Positions 44,220 to 56,382 of a stretch of DNA of 64,000 nucleotides are shown here, in pieces. The first letter of the stretch is position 1. Every line of letters starts with the position of its first letter. The stretch comes from Takakia lepidozioides. Its lineage: Eukaryota; Streptophyta; Takakiopsida; Takakiales; Takakiaceae. The position numbers were made by a program, and so were the translations under genes. The notes under the pieces are model-generated. The model saw only the letters and a list, made by a program, of their open reading frames with translations. It was not told the origin of the DNA and did not search any database. The DNA lies in contig CM060734.1 in NCBI GenBank assembly GCA_030704615.1, positions 46,824,042-46,888,041 of the forward strand, written 5' to 3'.

Positions 44220-47200
44220 TCACAGCTCAATTGGGCCTAAAAAAGCACTCATATTTAACACCACAGAATCTCGCCGTCCTACTGGAGCCTCTATGTTTTT
44301 ACTACCTTTAGGGGTCAATAAACTTGCCAGAAAGTTGCGCTTGTGTGTCACCTGGTTGTCTATTAATGGGGGATTATAGTTATTTGCAGCAGAGTCATCA
44401 TTAGTCAACTCTGTGTCTGCCAAAGATGAAGATGCAGGGTCCTGCAGTGGCAAGTCCACTGTGGCATTCGATGTAACCAAAGATTGCTTGGGGCCAACCT
44501 CCTGTGCACAGGATGGGCACGTTTTACACTTGACAAAGCACCGCTTGTGAAATGGCAACTGGCAGGAAACACACCTGGTTATATCCTCGTCCTGCAAAGA
44601 TACATAATATCAAGATTCTCAGGAAATGATGCAATAGACTCTGTATAAAAGGCAGTGCAAATTTTTCTATTGTGCACCTTAAGATAATCATAGGCTACTG
44701 AATGCAGCACTACTGGGGTGTTCAACACTACCCTCACGGCTAGAAGGATACGTTAGCAGCTTATCCTCTCTCCTATGCGTTTTAGTAAGGTAGGGGTGCC
44801 AACGTACTTGAAATGGGTACATGATGTCAAATGGGTCATCACACATCTCAACTGCACCGCAGGATTCACCCAACTCATGGCAAACAGCACACTCACGCTT
44901 TATGTGCATAGACAGGGTGTCTGATAGTGTCCGCATGAACCCAGGCAAACCTAAAAAATGTCACACCCGCAAGAAACAATGTCAAATCTCACAACAAAGA
45001 ACTTGGTTACTCCATCCTTGTAACACCAGCAAAGTTGGTTAATCCTGGGAAATGTACGTATGCCTTACGTCTTCAGTAATGGCCATCTTATGTGCTGAGA
45101 CCAAAATCACCAGCTCAAAGCATAGTTGTCAAAAACATTCCAAAATGCACCTTTAGGAACCGACCAACAGCCAAAACCATTTGACCCTCCAACCATGGAA
45201 GCCTCTCAAATCTGAATATGCATACATTCCTTCACACATTGCTGAGGGTTTCCTAACTTGCCGGAACCTACCAGCAAAGGCACCTTTGGAAAGGTCTGCA
45301 AGGTCACGCAGGGCAAAAAAGTCGTTATCCTCAAGAAGGTAACGCCTGGAAGCCACCACAGACAGTATTCTAGACCGAGAGGGACAGCGAATGCATACGA
45401 TCATCTTGCTCAATCGCTTCCTTGTCTCCCTAAGGTGCGCCAAAATTCGTACTCTGGAGTACAGATATGGGTTCACTGCACTCACACATAACATTGGCTG
45501 ACCCCAAAGCAACGTCAGTGATACAGACTAGAAGCAAATCCACAGTCAAAATGACGATCTCTCTGACTCGAAAAATATGCCACAAACCTTCAAATACAGC
45601 ATGTAAAGGCTGGCATATCCTTCATGCACTTGAAGCAATTTGGCGAGTCAACAATGTCCTAATCCTCAGAACACCACCTGTACTGAGTATACCCCTATAC
45701 CTCTCTCAGATCTCAACTTGCAGCATATCCTGAAAAGAGGTGGAAAGAAGGTACCTGGTCGAATATGGAGTCTAGATATGCCTTGGCAAGCTGTGACACT
45801 CGTCGGGGCACAAAATCCCAGTGCTGCAACACATATGCCGGAAGGACTGCTGTCTCATTCAAATGGCAGGCTGAACAAAATAGTTGGTCGCTATACTCAC
45901 ACCACCAAGGACCGCCCAATCCTAAGCTTTGCACCAGTCCTGGCACAAGACCTCTAGGCAGGTCCAGTTGTTTGTAACAACCAGCACAAGCATGGTGCTG
46001 TGCATGCAGCTGCTGCTTCATAGATTTTCTCTTGTGAACTTGCACAATCAGTCTGATGGTTTTGCCGAAAACAGATGGAGGGGGCCCCTGCTCCTCAGTC
46101 TCTGATTCAGTGAGAGTACTGGCAGTATCTGACCTAGGTGACTGCTGCTGTCTTGTAAACTCTGAATCAAATTCCTCAAGGGGCAATTGAGATTCACCTG
46201 TCCTGGCATCCCCACTTAAACCCCTTGCACCCGCAGGACTTTGGGTGCCACCTACAGCCCGACCAAAACTCCCTGTGGGAAACAAAAAACGCAGTACGGG
46301 GGCTGCATTGTTAAGGGGGTTGCCTGCTTGAAGAAGAGACTGCAAACAAACCTGAATAAGCGCGCTCCGGACTTCCACCACATTGGGTGAAGTATTGCCA
46401 AACACTTTCCGAGACTCCGACCTGACCTTTCTCCAGGGAGCAGGGAGACAAAAGTCACTCTGGGATGAGAACATTCGATTAAGCTGCTGGTATAGAGAGA
46501 CAAAATCCCGATATCGACGTTCAATCTCCCATTCTCGTCCCCCTGCATTCCTCACAAGCATCCGATAGAGTGTATGCTCTTGGACGCCCACAACCCTCTC
46601 CCCCAATGAAGCTCCCCCTCTCCGCTGTCGGGCCCCCACCACTTCAACCCATGTTACCTCCATGAGAGGGCTCCCAGAAAGCTGAAAACTCCTGGAGCCT
46701 AAAGCCCCAGCTACCCCTGATGTTGAAGCAGTCAGACTCCCGTCTCGTTGAGCAGGACGGATGGGCATCTTGTGTGGAATATTACCAGTCTGGAAAACAC
46801 GGGGTCCACTGCCTTCATCAGAATCTAGAAGGACATCTTCCATATCCAGAACTGTGTCGATGTAGGTCTCCTTCACCTCCAACGTTTCCACATACCTAGA
46901 TAGCTGTCACAATCCACAGTTACTCTGATGAGATGACTAGCTGAACTTTTCCGTGAAGGCAACTTCTACATTGACATAGAGAGGAAAGAGAAACCAAAGG
47001 AGACTTGCATATACAACAACATGCTTATACTTCACCTTGCTTACATGGTATGAAGGTTACCTCGTCAGGGCCCAAATCATCAGCTCCCCAGTCTACCCCC
47101 TTCTTGCCAACACCTGGCAACTTCCCTCCTTTCCCTTTAATTTTAACTGGGAAGTGAACAGCCCTCCCCATCTTTGTAACATCGAGTTGTAATAGCTCTT

Positions 47201-50200
47201 CTGCCTCCTTTGATCCTAACCGCATGATGCACCCTCTTTTCTGTTGACCTTCTGCATTGCATATGGAGGGACTCACTTCCAGCAAATTCTCTTCTTCCAA
47301 TTCTTCAATGTCCCTAGATCCACCAGCCAAATTGACAGACCCAGTACTGGGTCCCGACCCAATTTTTGCAGTAACATTCTGGAAAAAGTTAGTAGCAAGC
47401 ACTTGGAAAACATTCCGTGACCCTGTGACTTCTGTACCATCCGCTGCCAGTGGAGGCCTGAGTTCGTCTCCATCCATCTTGGCCCTCAGAGATATGCTTG
47501 ATTGATCTCGACCTTTGCTTGATTCGCAAACAGCTCCCTCTTCCACACCATGTCCAGGCGCTGACGGAAATAATTGTTCACGTTCAACAGAGGAGCTGAT
47601 TGCGGAGGGCCCCTTTTCCTCTCCAGGGCTAGCTTCCTCCTCCATTTTGGCTCCCTCAGTTATCCCTGAAGCTGAAGGCAGTAAAGAATTGGTCCCTGCC
47701 AATAAGCTCCCAAGTCCTGCACTGAAGGTGCCTGCATTGCCACCTGTCTGACCTTCACATTGATCCTGATGGTCGTGAAGACAGGGGAAAGCAGAAGGAT
47801 TGTTGCTCATGACACACGAGTGCTCCTCTAGTGTTCCATCTGGATGAGATACATCAACCTCCACCTGAATCTCTATTCCATCTTCTTCAAGGTCAGGTCT
47901 CCCACTTCCACTCGAAAAACTACAATTGGCTGCTGGGCTACTGCGCAGGGTTGAAACAGTGTTAGAGCCTGAGGGAATGATCTCTTGCTCATCCAGATGT
48001 CCTTCAAATCTGTTGTCGTCCTCATCATCATTTTCATCTAAATCAGGCCTCCCAGTCCCCCTAATCTGTCCTATCAAATCTGCAAACAAACCATCTCCAT
48101 CATTACCTTCTGAATACTCAGGCAACTTCCTTGCCTCATCGCTCCTCTCCGTATGACCATCATCATAAGATACCCGGAGAAGGATTGTTTCATCACTCAA
48201 ACCGCTCTCGGCATGTGGATCTTCAGAAATGTCCACAAGTTTCTCCATCTGTAGCCCATTCTCTTGAACAAAATCACTCCAGTCATCTCCCCCAAATGCT
48301 ACCTCATCCTCAGTGGTTTGAATCAGCCAGAGGTTGTTGCTCTTCCTCCCAAAGTGAGTATGAGGCAAAGAACTTTCACCAGCTGGCAGAGAAACTTCAT
48401 CATCGTTGTCTGACCCAACCCCAAACATGGACTCACACTCAGATGTGTCTTCACAGTCAGAAAACCCCTCCTTTGTAACCACCTGTTCAAGACTTTCCTG
48501 TGTCTTTACCTGCTCAATTGTTACACCTTCCAAATCACACTTGACCGGGTCCAGCCCTTTGTCTGGAGACCCAGCTATGTTACCGCTACCAATATTCTTC
48601 ACCCTTTCCTCTCTATATTGGCTACATATAGCCGTAAAACCACCATTTGAGGACACCATCTGTTCACCTAATCCAGCAGTGCTTGCTCCAGGGGAACTAC
48701 AAGGGCTTAGAGGCGGGGAGAGAGCATTGACAGCAGATGTGTGGCTGCTAGCGTCCCTGGAAGTTTGCATGTTGACCTCTCCCACAGGCACCTCCTCCAT
48801 CTGCCAGCTCTTTGCTTCATCATCTTCTTGGATAAAAACAAGTCTGGACCTGAAACTTGCATCAGAATTTGCTGTATACTTCTCACCTTTGACATCTCCA
48901 CTGGCAAGTGCGCTTGATTGCTGAGGTCCACTATAAACACTTAGCTGTCCAATGTCCGGGTCTGGATCGTCAGCTGCGTAACCTTCTCTGACCTCATCCA
49001 AGTGGTTGGACCTATCAGACTCTAAGGCCTTAGAAGTTGAGGACCCAGGCTCAAACGGAGGTGATTCCAGGTGGTCAAGGGCCGCACCTGAATCTACAGT
49101 TAAGTCTATCGGAACTGCATCAAGAGCCATTGCAATGGAAAGAAGTTCATCGATTATGTCATCTCTTCGAAGTAAGCCCCAAGCCTCATACCACTTCTCC
49201 AAGAGCTTTTGCTGTTTCACCAGCAATTTCAGCCGTGCACCCATTGACCCTGTATTCAATGACTGTCGAATCCATGCCCGTAATCTGCCGGCACTAGTCC
49301 TAACCCAGGTAGGTGTATCGACAGGCTTAAGTCCAACAGAACCCCAAAAAATCTCGTTTTCTGCAACAGGATCCAAAGGCAGACGATGCTCCAAAATTGC
49401 CAACGAGTTAAACAAGGAAGCAGGATCTTTGCCAGAACTCCATTGTGCCCACCTGGACCTCCCATCTTTCAGGCCATGTCCAAGTGCCTGTTCCAGCAAG
49501 CTACTGAAAAACGTGATTGCCACGACACTGTCACCCAAGGGATTTCCCTTGCCTTTAACAGCCTCCCCCAGCACGTTTTTCAGGGAATGTTTCAAGTCTA
49601 GTACAAGCTGATTGCCATGCTCCATATCTGAAGTGGAAAAGGCTTCTGTGGTCAACATGTCAGACCTATTATCCTGCAACAACAATGATGTCATTCCTAT
49701 CACAAGGCATTGCTGAATGATATGATTACTTCGTTGCTATTGAGGCCACAGACAGCTTCACTGGGTGGAAACTACTGCAGGGCCAGTTGAACATACCTTC
49801 CAGCTTCACCCACTGAAAGGAGAATTTATTTCACATGTTCCAGTCAATCAAGATGGTTGGGCCTCTTTAGGATTGTTGACTCCTCCTGACTGGAAACCGT
49901 TCCAGCAGTTTGAGTGTGTGGACCCTGGCCCTATGGCTGTGCCACCAATCTCTGGGTTTGTAGTGGGCAATGATCTAGGTAACCCATGTTGCTGATGCAA
50001 TCACCTAGCTCTAAATAGAGATTCACTATGCACACTTAGTGCTGATGTTCAATTGGCTATGTTGACTTATCCCATCTGAATATGCAAACTAAAGTTGAGG
50101 GTCAAAAGGGGCACTGACCCTGCAACTCCCAGTTCCCACACCATCAGCGGAGCCGCTCCTAGGCTCCTTCACGAGTGTGTGCATAGTAGAATTCAGGTTA

Positions 50201-51131
50201 TGTGATCCAGCTGTGCTCTCTTCCATGGAAAGAGGCTGAGATGACGAAACCAAAGTATACCTCAATCCTTCATTGCCAGTGGTTGAGGAAGTACCCAGCC
50301 AAGACTTGAAACCCACTGGAGCACTTGAAACGGCCTTAGCAGAACCCCCTGAAATGAGCTCCTCTGCAAGGGAAGCGAAGGCAAAGGAGAGATCCAGCAC
50401 TGTCAATGTAATTGTTAACATATGGACTCAAGGATTTCTCTAAATCAAGGTCAGTTGTGTTTCCGAGTTACTGCAAAGAAAGTTTGTGATACCAGCTTTT
50501 TGTTAAAGGAAGAAGTTCACTCATATTGAATTCGAGTCTAATTGTCATTGTGTCATGGGATATTACGTGCAAGATGTATAAGTACAAGGTTGGAAGATGA
50601 TTTCAAGCCAGATCAAGAGAACATCACTAAGCTTGATTCTGTAGCCTCAATCTTTAACACCTGCACAAGCATGGCTTGTCATTAAGGATAACACGTCCTG
50701 GAATCAGTATCTTGTAAGAGATTATGTCCAAAATCCTTATAGCTAAAATGTTATGTCTATGTTGGAAGCAGAAGAGGAGGATCAGACTGACCTTGAACTC
50801 TCCATTGTTCCAAACCATCAGGACTGAAATTTCCATTCGTAACCAGTGTTGCGGAAACCCTTTCCCCAAGTGAAAAGTCAGAAGATGGGTCCCCAATAGA
50901 AGGCACACCACCAGATATCAAATCTTTAGTCGCTAGGTCATCTTCTATAACTGTGGACACTACTTGTGTGCTTTGCACCGGAATCTCCACCCTATGTTCA
51001 CCCTGGCTGCTTTGTGGTGTGAGGGATCCTCCACCAATCCCCACTTCTGGGCCCTCCCAGAATGACACAGTGAACTTTCCATCTCCGTCATCTGTGAACT
51101 CTTTGACTCTACCAGCCTCAAGTTTAGCCAT
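44220..51131 (-). CDS. RUN, PX and Rubicon-homology domain protein (endosome/autophagy type), seven exons
   Basis: Exons (reading 51131 to 44220): 50792-51131, 50119-50399, 47061-49673, 45755-46903, 45272-45497, 44808-44950, 44220-44591. All joints are AG/GT and all phases agree; the sum is 5124 nt, 1707 residues plus stop. Start MAKLEAGRVKEFTDDGDGKF. A RUN-like domain at about 230-395 includes LKHSLKNVLGEAV and RLRAWIRQSLNTGSMGARLK. A long acidic, Ser-rich linker follows. The PX domain (about 1157-1287) has the phosphoinositide-binding core IERRYRDFVSLYQQLNRMF. A Rubicon-homology/zf-RING_9 region of paired Cys/His runs from HACAGCYKQLD through FCSACHL, VSAVNPYLYSRVRIL, RRYLLEDNDFFALRDLADLS and CAVCHELGESCGA to RCVSCQLPFHKRC and CKTCPSC. 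PX usually binds PI3P; RUN and Rubicon-homology regions bind small GTPases such as Rab7. An endosomal role is inferred. Arabidopsis has PX proteins with the same C-terminal zinc region. Confidence 0.88.
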
Positions 51132-53700
51132 AGACGATTCTTCAGCAGCAACGTATGCCCACCATGCTCACACAAAGCCATCCCTGCCCGTTAAATTGCT
51201 TTCTTATCCATGACCAACTCAGATTCTACAGTACTAACTCAGTTGATTGATCTGAATTCCATAGCAATACTCCAAAGGTAAGCTGTCTCCAAATGGTTTT
51301 AGTTGCAGCACCTTCTGGATTTCCCGTGAGAAACACACCACAAATTTATGAGTTAGGACATACGAAGAGAACTGAGTTCCGCATAGCGTCGACCATGTGT
51401 GTGTGAGAGAGAGGGAGAGAGAGCTAGCCGTGGTCGCCTAAGTCTCAGATTCTGCAACTTACTGAAGTGGCACGAGAAGAGTTGGCAACCCCGGCAAACC
51501 AAAGACCGCCCACTTTTTACTCTGACAGGATTTGCAGAAGAATTCTTGAAACAGACAAGCCCACCAGTTCACCAAATAGTGAAAAGGGAAAGCCTCCAAG
51601 TTAAGAAATCTAGGCTCCCTTCGTTCAGAAACTCTTGCAACTCAAGAGCAGGACTTGCACCTCCAACCACTTTTTGTTGTTTGTTAAGAATAGCTGAGGG
51701 CATTACTCATTATTCCATTTCACCACGAATTGTGTATAATGCGATCGCTTGAGGAGCAGAAATAACAGATTTTCCCACACTGTTTGATCGTCTTCTACTC
51801 TCAGATGCACTAGTTCTGTTGGTGACAGACCCCGGAGTGAAGCAGGTACAGCGCATTTGTGTGTGTGTATAGAGAGATAGAGAGAGATATTTTAAGACCC
51901 TACCGATAATCGCAAATACAAACATGCCGTACACAAATATGAAAATCTGTGAGACAACTTTGGAACTGATGCGAACCTAGCGATATCACATGGGCAGACA
52001 GGAATTACCCTAAGATTCGAGAGAACATCACTTCATCACCCTGATTGAGAATTGAGCCCCCTCTATATCGACCTCTATATCGACCTCTATATCGAGGTCA
52101 GAAACCCATGTTGTCGAGATTCTGCAGAACTGAAACTCAGCAGCCAGGCGAGACACCCGCATCCTTCATATGCATAGACACAGACGACTTCCACACCAGC
52201 TCTCCAAATTTGTAATGAGGAGATGAAGACAAGAGACTCAGGGAACAATGTGCGCTTTGTTCGTCCATCCATCGGTTTAGCCGTATATACATCGGCTGAT
52301 TGTGCTTTACGGTGGTTTATGTCTTGTCACTGACGACATTCTCATGCTTATTGAGGGGGACCCACCTGAGAGATGTTGATGCATCATGCTTATGAAGGTT
52401 ACAGGAGACCGATCAGATTTGTGGGCGATGCGATTCTTGCAGCCTCTGTCATGAATCACACACTCCAGTGTAGAATTTGAGCTCTAGTGTGTCTCGTCTT
52501 CTTGAGTGGCGATACCTAGTGAGAATGAAACGTTGCGGGTGAGTTGAGACCACGTTTGGATCATTTCATATGCCGGTGTAGAGATGGATGATGCACAAAG
52601 GCTTAAAGCTGCGAGGATACCGGTCACCGGCTGTGTGATGGGGTGGCCATAGAAATGCACAGGAACAAAAGCCTACATTTGATAACGCTCAATCGTTCTA
52701 CCTCTGTGTGCTTATGTTGTGACACAATCGTTTCGTTGGGGAGATTTGGCGATGGCGGTGGCGCTAATCTTCCACGATTTTATGACAAGGTTTACTACGC
52801 TCTTTTGTTAGAAATCGTTCTCTAACGCTTGCAACTAGTGAGACCATTCTCTCGTTTCCTTAAAGCTTATTAGTCGATTTGAGTGTTGGTTTTCAGAATG
52901 TGGAGGAGCTGTGAATGCATGCAAATTTCTCAAGATATTTCAGGGAGAGAATGTAGGTCTCTTTATGATGAGGTGTGTATTAGTAGAATGGTTTCCTCCA
53001 TCTTACACCTGGAATCGATGTTTTCGGACGAACTCTCAGGTTCCCTGATTGAAGCCAAATGCCAAGGCGCACTAATGAATTGGAACAATGGGACAGATCT
53101 GGCATCTTAACTGTGTGCCTGTCAGCAATGAGAACTGCCTAGTTGCTCTGGCAATTGAGTTACCATCCATTTCTTTCCAATTGCGGATTTAGTGGACATG
53201 CCTGATTCTGCGTTAGTTACAAAAAGCTACTGAAGCCTTCTTCTGGAATGCTGGCTGGCCCAAAGACCGCGACCATAAATGTGCCATTGGCATGTTTCTG
53301 TTTGGTCTCTGCTGTCGCACCAAGGTGTCTGGTTCCTCATTGTCTGCTTGAGAGGCTGTGAAGAACTGACTCGATTGCTTAGTTGCTACCGCAATTTAAC
53401 CACCATCGAATTTCCTCCAGAGTTTTCCCTAGGTGAAACAAATTGGAACTGCAAAACTGATTCCGAGATAGTTACAAGAAGGCAGGACCATAAGTGGTCT
53501 TGCATGTTTGTATTTCTGCTTTGTTTTGTTGTGTTGTGTTGCCTTCAAGGTGTTTGCTTGAGAGGCAACATTAAGTGAAGTATCTGTTGCTCAGCATTAC
53601 CTATGATCCTTTCAGGATTTGAGCAACTGACTTTATAGCTCTCTATTCTCTTTCTAATCTATGTTGCTTGAGTGCAGGGTTATTACAATTTCTGTGGTTG
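51132..53700. other. Promoter side of the RUN-PX gene and unrecognised spacer
   Basis: 51132-51430 should hold the 5' UTR and promoter of the minus-strand gene. An (AG)n run lies at 51402-51424 and a GT/AGAG run at 51857-51888. A short triple repeat of ctctatatcgac lies at 52061-52095. About 53110-53330 and 53340-53570 look like a diverged direct duplication (shared tgcttgagaggc, gaccataaatg-like and gttgc-caattt stretches). Short plus frames here carry no recognised motif. Confidence 0.35.
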
Positions 53701-53711
53701 TTGGTGGCATG

Positions 53712-56350
53712 CAGGGCGGTGGCACTGGAGGAACTGCAAAAGCTAAGCAGCCAATTGCTTCAGGGATTCCATCAGGATCTTGGTTGGTTATCTCCCAGTT
53801 ATTATGTTGGAATCACTTGGTGTAGAGTTATTTGCTCACAGAAGCTACTTGAATTGTCATATTGCTTCCATTGCATGCAGTGTTTGAGAAGGCTAATATA
53901 TTGTGATTTCTTGAAATTGGAATTGTAAGGTATGAGCAGTGCCTTGAGGAAATTTGCCGTAAGGCCACAACCCAAAATTACCATAGTTTAACTGTCAACA
54001 ACCTGCCAGAGGCTGAAGGGAGTGGGGATTCAAGGGCTGATAATGACATCATGCCAGAAAAGTTGGTCCCTGCACTGCTCCTCTAGCTCTCTAGTTTGCA
54101 ACAGATGTGACACCTGTGTCTTGGTTGCATTTCCAGTCGTACTGTCAGAACAGTACATAGGGAAAGAGACAAGGAAAAAGCTTTCTAATCTTCACAGAGA
54201 TTGGCATATTTAATTTTCAAGATGACGGTAGACCAAGCTTATGCTATATTTCTGTGTAATTCTTTTCTTTGAATGATGGGTGTAGAGGTGTTCCATAGGC
54301 CACCACTCCATGAAACGTCAGCTGTTGTAGCAAGCGTTATGGCAAGGGCTCCCAGTGAGCGGCTGAAGGAGTACAATGATGCAGGCTGTCGCCATTTTCA
54401 CACTGATCAAGTTGTCGTGGTGAAGTGTGAGTATAGGATCTCTCTCTCTCTCTCTCTCTCTGTCCCTTTTGTTTATTCCAAGGTAAGTCTTACGACCGGC
54501 GTCAGCCCCTGACAAAGGTAGGTTCTGTCCCTTTGTGTTCCACTCAAACTGGGCGTGGGGTCAATGGCCACAAGGCTACGGCAAACGTCTTATGAGTACA
54601 TTCTCTCTCTGTCTCTTGGACCTTTGGGGGCTAGAGGCTAACGTCAGTAAATGTGCAGTGGTGGCATTCAACGACCGAGGGGAGGGAGGAGGTGATCTCA
54701 AGTGGCAGTAGCGAAGTCAACAGATTCCGGTCCTCCCTTCCTACACATACCTCGGCGTTGAGTTTTCCTCCAACTGTAATTGGGATGCACATATTCAAAA
54801 AGTCGTTCAATCTGGCAAGAGAAAAGTGCTGGGTCTCATCAAATTTTTCCACTGCAGAAGGATCAACTCTGAAGTAAAAAAAACCATGCTTTGTCGCGTT
54901 ATTAGGCCTGCCTTGGAGTACGCATCTGCAGTATGGGTTGATAACTCCAACCAGGCTAATCCCTATAATCCATTCAAGTGGGGGTGCTTAAGGAGTACAT
55001 GTCAGCATGCTCCAAAACAGCCATCGGGGTGAGTTCGGCATCCCTTTCTTAAGCTCCCGACGAGATGAATTCAAGGTCAGATGGTGGGGTCAGCTGCAAC
55101 ATATGTCTAATATCAGATATCCTTAGAAGAGATTCTCAAGGATCTGAATCTAAGCCCACAAGTCTTGACCCTGCTGGATAAATCCGACTTAGAGGCTGTA
55201 GAGTCCAAAGCCATGTCTGTTGCCAGGAAATTGTCTGATGACAATGTAGTTAGGCAGAAAACTTCCCTGAACTTGTTTCCAGTCTGTGACATGGGAGAGG
55301 CCATCGTGGATGACCTCAAGGGTTTACCCACCCTCGGCAGTAGACTGCAATTTAAACTCAGGGCGGGAAGCCTACTTTTGAACAGCAAACAGATGCAGAG
55401 AGGATGAGGTATTGCAATTGCCCGTTGGGTGGGGAACCTGAAGACACTATTCAATTTCTGATTCATTGTCCTGGGTACTCTCACGAGAGAGACGCCCGCG
55501 TCAGATCCATCAAGGGAATTGTGCCTCAAACCTCTGTTTACCAACTTTGAAAGTCTTGAGGCTGAGCCCAAAGCCCAGGCCCTGTTGGGGCCTAGTTATT
55601 GGGCAAACCACGCACAGCAGATTGATGCTTGTGTGAAGGGATTTCTAGAGGATATCTGGAAAACTTGGATTAATTGTCTGTTCCAAGGTAAGTCATATTA
55701 CTGGCGTCAGCCCCTGACAAAGGTAGTTTCTGTCCCTTTGTGTTCCGCTCAAACTGGGCGCGGGGTCAGCGGCCACAAGGCTACGGCAATCAACGTCTTG
55801 TGAGTGCATTCTCTGTGTATGTGTGGGTGTGACATGGGTGAGGCCATCATGGATGACCTCAAGGATTTACCACTCTTGGCACTCGACTGAAATTCAAACT
55901 CAGGGCGGGTAGCCTACCTTTGAACGGCAAACAGACGCAGAGAGAAAAGGGGGATTGTAAGTGCCCGTTGTGTGGGCAACCTGAAGACCATATCCACTTC
56001 CTGATTCATTGTCCTGGGTGCACTCACCAGAGAGACACCCTCTTCAATTCCATCAAGGGAATGTTTCCTGTACCTCTGTTTACCAACTTGAAAATCACGT
56101 GGCTGAGCCAAAAACCCAGGCCCTTTTGGGGTCTTGTTATTGGGCAAATCACACACAGCAGATTGATGTTTTGTGTGAAGGGATTTCTAGAGGATATCTG
56201 GAAAACTCGGATCAATCGCATGTCTCAAGGTAAGTCACACTACCGGCGTCAGCCCCTGACAAAGGTAGTTTCTGTCCCTTTGTGTCCGCTCAAACTGGGC
56301 ACGGGGTCAATGGCCACAAGGCTATGGCAAACAACGTCGTATGAGTACAT

Positions 56351-56382
<32 letters not shown>

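Noticed and set aside
47257-49611. Several plus-strand frames up to 201 codons
   Set aside because: They are antisense to the large exon of the RUN-PX gene, whose own frame shows domains and in-phase splice sites.
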